A stretch of 18,957 nucleotides of DNA from an uncultured Ilumatobacter sp. Lineage in GTDB: Bacteria > Actinomycetota > Acidimicrobiia > Acidimicrobiales > Ilumatobacteraceae. The notes beneath the pieces were generated by a model. That model made no database searches, was not told the DNA's origin, and worked only from the letters and a program-made list of their open reading frames with translations. Below, one piece after another: positions 14,271-18,957 of this stretch. Numbering within the stretch: position 1 is the first letter of the stretch; every line of letters begins with the position of its first letter. The DNA lies in the NCBI GenBank assembly GCA_938049325.1, contig CALICC010000201.1:1-18957 (forward strand), in the 5' to 3' direction. Both the position numbers and the translations under genes were made by a program.

Positions 14271-15184
14271 TCTCCGAAGAGATTCCGGCGGCGCTCGATG
14301 GCGAGCGTCTCGACAAGATCGTGGCCCTGGTCGGTGAGCTGAGTCGGTCCGATGCCAGCAAGACCATCGAAGCGGGTGGCGTCACGGTCGACGACGAACC
14401 CGCTGACTCGGGCAAGGTCCGCCTCGCAGCCGGCCAGATCGTGGCGGTCGACCCGGCACGGATTCCGGTCGTCGAGCTCCCCGGTCCCGACGGGTCCGTC
14501 GAGTTCGGTGTGGTGCACGAGGACGAACACGTCATCGTGGTCGACAAGCCGCCTGGGCTCGTCGTGCATCCGGGGGCCGGTAACCAGGACGGCACGCTCG
14601 CCAACGGTCTGCTCGCCCGCTTTCCCGATCTGGAGAACGTCGGCGATCGCATGCGACCGGGCATCGTGCATCGCCTCGACGCAGGCAGCTCAGGCTTGCT
14701 CGTCGTGGCCCGCACGCAGCATGCGGTCGACGCGCTCATCGCGCAGTTCGCCGACCACAGCGCCACGCGTGTGTACGACGCAGTGGTGTGGGGTGTGCCG
14801 GACGCGCCGCACGGGATCATCGACGCGCCACTCGGTCGCAGCAAGAGTGACCCGTTGCGTATGGCGGTCGTTGCCGACGGACGTCCGTCGCGGACCGACT
14901 ACCAGGTGGTGGGCACGTACTCGGCGCCGGCCACGGTGTCACGTCTCGAATGCCGCCTCGAAACTGGCCGCACACACCAGATCCGGGTGCACCTGTCGTC
15001 GATCAACCATCCGTTGATCGGCGACCCGACCTACGGCCAGCGTCGCCCGGTCTTGGGACTGACGCGTCCGTTCTTGCACGCTGCAGAGCTGCAGTTCGTC
15101 CACCCCGGCACCGAAGAGCGCGTGACATATCGCAGCCCATTGGCTCCCGATCTGCAGGCGTGGCTCGACGAAGCAACGGCGTAG
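14267..15184 (+). CDS. rluD: RluD-family large-subunit rRNA pseudouridine synthase
   Basis: An RluA/RluD-type enzyme that converts uridines to pseudouridine in RNA, probably in helix 69 of 23S rRNA; the exact target is inferred. The protein has 305 residues. N-terminal S4 RNA-binding domain (about 12-62: GERLDKIVALVGELSRSDAS, then KTIEAGGVTVDD). Catalytic domain: VVDKPPGLVVHPGAG (91-105), GIVHRLDAGSSGLLVVAR (132-149) with catalytic Asp138, and ETGRTHQIRVHLSSINHPLI followed by GDPTYG. The residues after HRLD differ from the common KDTSG, as in other actinobacterial members. The ATG shares ATGA with the lspA stop. No Shine-Dalgarno is seen, so it is probably coupled to lspA. It converges with the Rrf2 gene, 15 bp apart, with no clear terminator between. 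Confidence 0.93.
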   Translation: MISEEIPAALDGERLDKIVALVGELSRSDASKTIEAGGVTVDDEPADSGKVRLAAGQIVAVDPARIPVVELPGPDGSVEFGVVHEDEHVIVVDKPPGLVVHPGAGNQDGTLANGLLARFPDLENVGDRMRPGIVHRLDAGSSGLLVVARTQHAVDALIAQFADHSATRVYDAVVWGVPDAPHGIIDAPLGRSKSDPLRMAVVADGRPSRTDYQVVGTYSAPATVSRLECRLETGRTHQIRVHLSSINHPLIGDPTYGQRRPVLGLTRPFLHAAELQFVHPGTEERVTYRSPLAPDLQAWLDEATA

Positions 15185-15199
15185 AGCCGCTGGTTTCGC

Positions 15200-15637
15200 T
15201 CAGATCGTGGGCCAGGGGGCTGCGCCGCGGCTGATCTCGGCGATGTGTTCCAAGGTGTAACCCTCGAGGTGCGAACGCATGTGGTCACCCGCTTGGTCCC
15301 AGATCGCGAGGAGCACGCACTGGCCTTCATGGTCGCACGCTCCGTCTTGATGCGGCTGACCGAAGTCGCCGAGCGTGATGGGACCATCGACAGCCGACAC
15401 GATCTCGGAGAGCTTGATCTCGGCCGCAGGCCGATTGAGGATGTACCCGCCGCCGACGCCACGCTTCGACTTCACGAGACCGGCGCCCTTCAGCGCCAGC
15501 AGGATCTGTTCGAGGTATGGCTGGGGGAGGCCGGTGCGCTCCGCGATGTCACGGACCGACGTGGGGCCCTCGTGATCCCGCAACGCAAGCGAGAGCAGAG
15601 CACGGCAGGCGTAGTCGCCGCGAGTAGAGATGCGCAC
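15200..15637 (-). CDS. Rrf2-family transcriptional regulator (two-cysteine form)
   Basis: A small winged-helix regulator of the IscR/NsrR/CymR type. The protein has 145 residues from GTG 15637; the family-typical start RISTRGDYACRALL sets this site. An upstream ATG at 15667 would add 10 nonconserved residues and overlap the divergent gene. Helix-turn-helix: SVRDIAERTGLPQPYLEQIL (27-46), then the wing KRGVGGGYIL (58-67). The metal loop has only Cys101 and Cys107 (DGACDHEGQC). The first Cys of the usual C-x5-C-x5-C set is Pro95, next to His96. Asp8 matches the position of the Asp ligand known in Streptomyces NsrR. Redox, iron-sulfur or nitric oxide sensing is therefore possible but unproved. 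It may control itself and the divergent phosphodiesterase gene. Confidence 0.88.
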   Translation of the reverse strand: MRISTRGDYACRALLSLALRDHEGPTSVRDIAERTGLPQPYLEQILLALKGAGLVKSKRGVGGGYILNRPAAEIKLSEIVSAVDGPITLGDFGQPHQDGACDHEGQCVLLAIWDQAGDHMRSHLEGYTLEHIAEISRGAAPWPTI

Positions 15638-15645
15638 GCATGCAC

Positions 15646-15662
15646 TGTAGGGCGTCCGTACA
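15646..15662. promoter_or_regulatory. Imperfect palindrome TGTA-N9-TACA between divergent -10 boxes
   Basis: TGTAGGGCGTCCGTACA has symmetric outer TGTA/TACA and inner GG/CC bases (12 of 17 positions symmetric). The two outer arms are parts of the two opposite -10 boxes. It could be the Rrf2 autoregulatory operator, or just two promoters back to back. Confidence 0.35.
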
Positions 15663-15664
15663 CT
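15659..15664 (+). promoter_or_regulatory. Candidate -10 box (TACACT) for a leaderless phosphodiesterase transcript
   Basis: TACACT fits TAnnnT and lies 7 nt before GTG 15672. A start at that GTG would make a leaderless message and rule out the ATG at 15666. No recognisable -35 is present; its place is occupied by the Rrf2 start region. Confidence 0.42.
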
Positions 15665-15671
15665 CATGACA

Positions 15672-16793
15672 GTGAGTCGAAGCGGCGGTCGTCCAATTGT
15701 GCCCGACTATTCGGGGCCGAACGTGCGTGGCATCGTGCCCGCGCTCCTCGGACCGAGCAACTGGTCCAACTCGGTCCCGGACTGGATGCCCGACGCCGTG
15801 CGCGTCGCCGACAGTGTGGTCTTGCTCGTCCTCGACGGACTTGGGTGGGATCAACTTCAAGATCACGCCGCCGTGGCACCCACGCTGTCGGCGATGGACG
15901 GCCGATCGATCCACACGGTTGCTCCCACCACCACAGCCACCGCGTTGAGTTCGATCACGACGGGACTCACGCCCGGAGAGCACGGACTCGTGGGCTATCG
16001 CATGATGCTCAGCGGCGAGGTCATCAACGTGCTGCGGTGGGCGGTCGGGGATCAGTCGGTGCGCCGATCGCATCCCCCACGTGATGTGCAGGCATTCGAC
16101 CCGTTCCTCGGTGAGCACGTCCCAGTCGTCGCTCAAGGGGAGTTGCAAGGCTCGGCGTTCAGCGAAGCGCACCTGCGCGGCTGCGACCCGGTTGGTTGGC
16201 GTGCTCCGTCGAGCATCGCAGTCGAGGCGGCGCGACAGGTCGAGGCAGGGGAGCGGTTCGTGTACTGCTACTACAACGGCATCGACAAGATCGCGCACGA
16301 GCGTGGCTTCGGGCCGTTCTACGACGCTGAGCTTCGATTCGCCGACCAACTCGTCGCGGATCTGCAGGCGGCGTTGCCCGCCGGTACGGCGCTGCTGATC
16401 ACCGCTGATCATGGCCAGGTCGACGTGGGCGACAACGTCATCCATCCGTCAGACGAGCTGCTGGCTCCCGTGACCATGCAGTCCGGCGAGGGTCGGTTCC
16501 GCTGGTTGCACTGTGCTGCGGGTGATGTCGCTGCGCTCGCCGAGGCTGCTGAGGCCGAGGTGGGCGACGACGCCTGGGTCGTCACCAAGGAGCAGACGCT
16601 CGACGAGAAGTGGTTCGGATCGGTTGTGTCGCCGCCGATTCAGCGCCGCCTGGGTGACGTCGCACTGTGCGCTCGAGCGAACGTATCGTTTTTCGACCCT
16701 GCCGATTCGGGGCCGTTCGAACTGGTGTGTCGACACGGTTCGCTCACCTCTGCCGAAGTCAATGTGCCGCTTCTTGGCACATTGGTGAGCTGA
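15672..16793 (+). CDS. Alkaline-phosphatase-superfamily protein (type I phosphodiesterase/nucleotide pyrophosphatase)
   Basis: A 373-residue metal-dependent phosphodiesterase or phosphatase; the substrate is unknown. Metal and nucleophile motifs of PF01663-type enzymes are in order: VLLVLDGLGWDQL (50-62, Asp55), APTTTATALSSITTGLTPGE (84-103), where Thr88 aligns with the nucleophile of the PTxT motif, YYNGIDKIAHERG (Asp and His), and LITADHGQVDVGDN (DHG). The NPP-type Asn after the nucleophile is Ala here. No signal peptide is visible, so it is probably cytoplasmic. I chose GTG 15672 because of the promoter 7 nt upstream; ATG 15666, two codons earlier, is in frame and is the alternative. It is divergent from the Rrf2 gene, which may regulate it, and 18 bp before bpa. 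Confidence 0.85.
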   Translation: MSRSGGRPIVPDYSGPNVRGIVPALLGPSNWSNSVPDWMPDAVRVADSVVLLVLDGLGWDQLQDHAAVAPTLSAMDGRSIHTVAPTTTATALSSITTGLTPGEHGLVGYRMMLSGEVINVLRWAVGDQSVRRSHPPRDVQAFDPFLGEHVPVVAQGELQGSAFSEAHLRGCDPVGWRAPSSIAVEAARQVEAGERFVYCYYNGIDKIAHERGFGPFYDAELRFADQLVADLQAALPAGTALLITADHGQVDVGDNVIHPSDELLAPVTMQSGEGRFRWLHCAAGDVAALAEAAEAEVGDDAWVVTKEQTLDEKWFGSVVSPPIQRRLGDVALCARANVSFFDPADSGPFELVCRHGSLTSAEVNVPLLGTLVS

Positions 16794-16811
16794 CGCGCGA
16801 GAATCTGCGAC

Positions 16812-17333
16812 ATGTCCGACGAGCCTGTCCAGCCAGAAGTTGTTCCACCTCCCGCAGAGGACAGCGCGGACATCGAAGCCCAGGGCGAGTCGGTGACCGA
16901 GCCCGGCAAGGTCATGCGCATCGGCTCGATGGTCAAGCAGCTCCTCGAAGAGGTCCGAGCTGCAGATCTCGACGAAGCATCCCGCGAGCGGCTTGCCGAG
17001 GTGTACGAGCGCTCGATCGTCGAGCTGTCCGAGGCGCTGTCGCCGGATCTCCAAGAAGAGCTGCGCACGTTGTCGCTGCCCTTCGACGTCGAAGGAGTGC
17101 CGAGCGAGGCCGAGCTGCGTGTTGCCAAGGCCCAACTCGTCGGCTGGCTCGAAGGTTTGTTCCACGGGATTCAGGCCAGCCTGATGGCCCAGCAGCTGGC
17201 GGCGCAGCAACAGCTGCAGCAGATGAAGCAATTGCCGGCTCAGGCGCACCTCGGTCAGGGAGTGCCCGGCCAGGCACAGCCGGGGCAACCTGGATCCAGT
17301 GGTGGACCGCCACAAACCGGTACCTATCTCTGA
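16812..17333 (+). CDS. bpa: Bpa/PafE-type bacterial proteasome activator
   Basis: An ATP-independent ring activator of the 20S proteasome, known from Mycobacterium (Rv3780, DUF2587), which opens the gate for unfolded substrates such as HspR. The protein has 173 residues. The match is strong by eye: PGKVMRIGSMVKQLLEEVRA (31-50), DEASRERL (54-61), ELSEALSPDLQEELRTLSLP (71-90), PSEAELRVAKAQLVGWLEGL (97-116), then FHGIQASLMAQQLA (117-130). The acidic N-terminus and the Gln/Gly/Pro-rich region (131-169) are disordered. The last residues are GTYL where the mycobacterial protein ends GQYL, the motif that docks on the 20S ring. The presence of Bpa implies a proteasome elsewhere in the genome. GAGAAT at 16799-16804, 7 nt before the ATG, could be a weak leaderless -10. 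Confidence 0.92.
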   Translation: MSDEPVQPEVVPPPAEDSADIEAQGESVTEPGKVMRIGSMVKQLLEEVRAADLDEASRERLAEVYERSIVELSEALSPDLQEELRTLSLPFDVEGVPSEAELRVAKAQLVGWLEGLFHGIQASLMAQQLAAQQQLQQMKQLPAQAHLGQGVPGQAQPGQPGSSGGPPQTGTYL

Positions 17334-17399
17334 AGTCGGCCGCTGGCGGCACGTTGGGTGAGCCGCTATCGTCGAATGACACCCACGTAATCCCCCGCC
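17334..17399 (+). promoter_or_regulatory. bpa-dnaE intergenic region with candidate -10 TATCGT
   Basis: The 66-bp gap holds TATCGT (17367-17372, TAnnnT). A start about 7 nt later would leave a leader of roughly 20 nt before ATG 17400. No Shine-Dalgarno precedes that ATG (CCCCCGCC). An in-frame ATG at 17376 hits a stop after four codons. No terminator hairpin is seen. Confidence 0.38.
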
Positions 17400-18957
17400 A
17401 TGGCTGACTCTTTCACCCACCTTCACGTCCACACCGAATTCTCGATGCTCGACGGCGCGGCGCGCCTCGACGAAATGGTTGCCAAAGCCGTCGAAGACGG
17501 CCAACCGGCGATCGGAATGACCGATCACGGCAACATGTACGGCACGTTGGACTTCTACAAGGAGTGCAACAAGCAGGGGATCAAGCCGATCATCGGGACC
17601 GAGGCCTACATGGCCCACGATCACCGCAGTGAACGGCCGTCACGGCGTGGCCGCGTCGACGACTCCGGTGGTGAGACGCAAACCGGCAACAAGCTCTACT
17701 ACCACCTGATCCTGCTGGCTGAGAACAACGAGGGCTACAAGAACCTCATCCAACTCTCGTCGCTTGCGTTCATGGAGGGCTACTACTACAAGCCCCGGAT
17801 GGACTGGGAGCTGCTCGAGAAGTACTCCGATGGCCTGATCGCCACGAGTGGCTGCCTCGGTGGCCACGTGCTGCAATCGCTGCTCAACGGCGACGAGCAA
17901 GGTGCGCTCGAGAAGGCCGCACGCCTCCAAGACATCTTCGGTCGCGACAGCTTCTTCATCGAGATGCAGGATCACGGCATTCCAGCGCAGCACGAGACGA
18001 ACCCGAAGCTGCTCGAGATCGCCAAGAAGATCAAAGCGCCGCTGCTCGCCACCAACGACAGCCACTACACCCACCAGCACGACCACGACGCGCACGACGC
18101 GTTGCTGTGTGTGCAAACCGGTTCGCTGATGTCGGACCCGAAGCGCTTCAAGTTCGAAGGCAGCGATCACTACCTGAAGACAGCCGCGGAGATGCGGTAT
18201 CTGTTCCGCGAGATTCCAACGGCGTGTGACAACTCGCTGTGGATCGCCGAACGCTCGAACGTCGAGATCGAGTTCGGCAAACCGTTGCTGCCGAACTTTC
18301 CGCTGCCCGAAGGCTTCGATGACGATGAGGCATATCTGCGACATCTCACGCAGGAGGGCGCTGAGAAACGCTGGGGCAAAGACGTGCCGGCCGCCGCGGT
18401 CGAGCGCCTGGCGTACGAACTCCAGGTCATCTGCGACATGGGGTTCGCGTCGTACTTCCTCATCACCTGGGACCTCATCAAACACGCTCGCGACAACAAC
18501 ATCCGTGTGGGCCCAGGACGAGGGTCCGCCGCAGGATGCGCGGTCGCCTACTGCCTGTGGATCACCGACCTCGACCCGATCGAGTACGACCTGCTATTCG
18601 AGCGGTTCCTCAACCCGAGCCGTATCTCGATGCCCGACATCGACATGGACTTCGAGACGCGATACCGCGACGAGATGATCCGGTACGCAGCCGAGCGGTA
18701 TGGGCGTGAACACGTCGCGCAGATCGTCACCTTCGGCTCGATCAAGGCACGCAACGCAGCCAAAGACGCCGCCCGCGTCCTCGGCTTCCCGTACGGGATG
18801 GGCGACAAGATCGCCAAGGCGATGCCGCCGCTCGTGATGGGCCGCGACACGCCGCTGAAGTACTGCTTCGAGCAGAACCCGAAGTACGCCGACGGCTACA
18901 AGGCTGCTGCCGACCTGCGTGCGATGTACGACACCGACCCGGACGTCAAGAAGGTGA
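17400..18957 (+). CDS. dnaE: DnaE1, DNA polymerase III alpha subunit (3' end cut off)
   Basis: The main replicative polymerase. 519 codons are present of a gene that normally encodes about 1,170-1,200 residues. The N-terminal PHP domain keeps all nine metal ligands expected from mycobacterial DnaE1: His9, His11 and Asp18 (HLHVHTEFSMLDG), His43 (MTDHGN), Glu68 (GTEAY), His102, Cys152 (SGCLGG), Asp220 and His222 (NDSHY). An active PHP 3'-5' proofreading exonuclease is therefore likely. The polymerase palm begins with GPGRGSAAG and then SMPDIDMDFE, where Asp413 and Asp415 are the first two catalytic Asp residues; the third lies beyond the right edge. The start MADSFTHLHVH fits the family. It is dnaE1 rather than the mutasome dnaE2, judged from the intact PHP ligands. 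Confidence 0.96.
   Translation, partial: MADSFTHLHVHTEFSMLDGAARLDEMVAKAVEDGQPAIGMTDHGNMYGTLDFYKECNKQGIKPIIGTEAYMAHDHRSERPSRRGRVDDSGGETQTGNKLYYHLILLAENNEGYKNLIQLSSLAFMEGYYYKPRMDWELLEKYSDGLIATSGCLGGHVLQSLLNGDEQGALEKAARLQDIFGRDSFFIEMQDHGIPAQHETNPKLLEIAKKIKAPLLATNDSHYTHQHDHDAHDALLCVQTGSLMSDPKRFKFEGSDHYLKTAAEMRYLFREIPTACDNSLWIAERSNVEIEFGKPLLPNFPLPEGFDDDEAYLRHLTQEGAEKRWGKDVPAAAVERLAYELQVICDMGFASYFLITWDLIKHARDNNIRVGPGRGSAAGCAVAYCLWITDLDPIEYDLLFERFLNPSRISMPDIDMDFETRYRDEMIRYAAERYGREHVAQIVTFGSIKARNAAKDAARVLGFPYGMGDKIAKAMPPLVMGRDTPLKYCFEQNPKYADGYKAAADLRAMYDTDPDVKKV

Larger units (their letters stand above)
15644..15672 (-). promoter_or_regulatory. Candidate leaderless promoter of the Rrf2 gene
   Basis: On the minus strand, CTGTCA (15672-15667) and TACAGT (15649-15644) are separated by 17 bp and match -35 TTGACA at 4 of 6 and -10 TAnnnT. 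GTG 15637 lies 6 nt beyond the -10, so the transcript would begin at or next to the start codon. No Shine-Dalgarno is present, in agreement with this. Confidence 0.5.

Noticed and set aside
17376..17390. ATG at 17376 as an alternative dnaE start
   Set aside because: It is in frame but meets TAA after four codons; ATG 17400 begins the conserved PHP domain.
1..18957. Mobile elements, prophage, defence or toxin-antitoxin genes, tRNA or rRNA genes
   Set aside because: Every sizeable stretch is accounted for by housekeeping genes in conserved order; I saw no transposase, integrase, attachment repeats or RNA gene signatures.

Overview
The window is a high-GC, gene-dense stretch of a bacterial chromosome. 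It carries the 3' part of a division and cell-wall (dcw) cluster followed by the genes that usually lie downstream of ftsZ in Actinobacteria. Several features point to an actinobacterium: ftsZ follows ftsQ with no ftsA, a sepF/divIVA pair comes next, the order ileS / DksA-like / lspA / rluD is kept, a Bpa-type proteasome activator is present, and the candidate -10 boxes fit TAnnnT. The murC-murB-ftsQ order and the many Asp-rich protein tails suggest an Acidimicrobiia (Ilumatobacter-like) lineage. That last placement is an inference from memory, not a search result.

Layout. Positions 1-5397 hold ftsW (left end cut off), murG, murC, murB and ftsQ, all on the plus strand with overlapping start/stop codons, so very likely one operon. 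They make and flip or polymerise lipid II and build the divisome. A 180-bp gap with a hairpin, a possible short leader ORF and a strong Shine-Dalgarno precedes ftsZ (5578-6687). Next come pgeF, yggS, sepF and divIVA (6697-9631): FtsZ with its SepF membrane anchor, a peptidoglycan editing enzyme, a PLP-homeostasis protein and the polar-growth scaffold. ileS, a lysine-tailed DksA-like protein, lspA and rluD follow (9675-15184). An Rrf2 regulator lies on the minus strand (15200-15637). It is divergent from an alkaline-phosphatase-superfamily gene (15672-16793), with only 34 bp between the start codons. Then come bpa (16812-17333) and dnaE1 (17400 to the right edge, C-terminus cut off).

No gap exceeds about 180 bp. 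I see no tRNA, rRNA, CRISPR array, insertion sequence or prophage gene, and nothing that looks horizontally acquired. This is core housekeeping DNA. The points worth a second look are variations inside it: a cysteine-free DksA-like protein with a histone-H1-like tail; a MurG lacking the usual HEQN block; back-to-back divergent leaderless promoters at the Rrf2 gene; a recurring box in which TAnnnT is followed by CCGGCGCTCA; an ileS without room for a T-box but with three GAGGC/GCCTC half-sites over its start; and unusual acidic extensions on LspA, FtsQ and DivIVA. I did not find a convincing wholly new biological system here.
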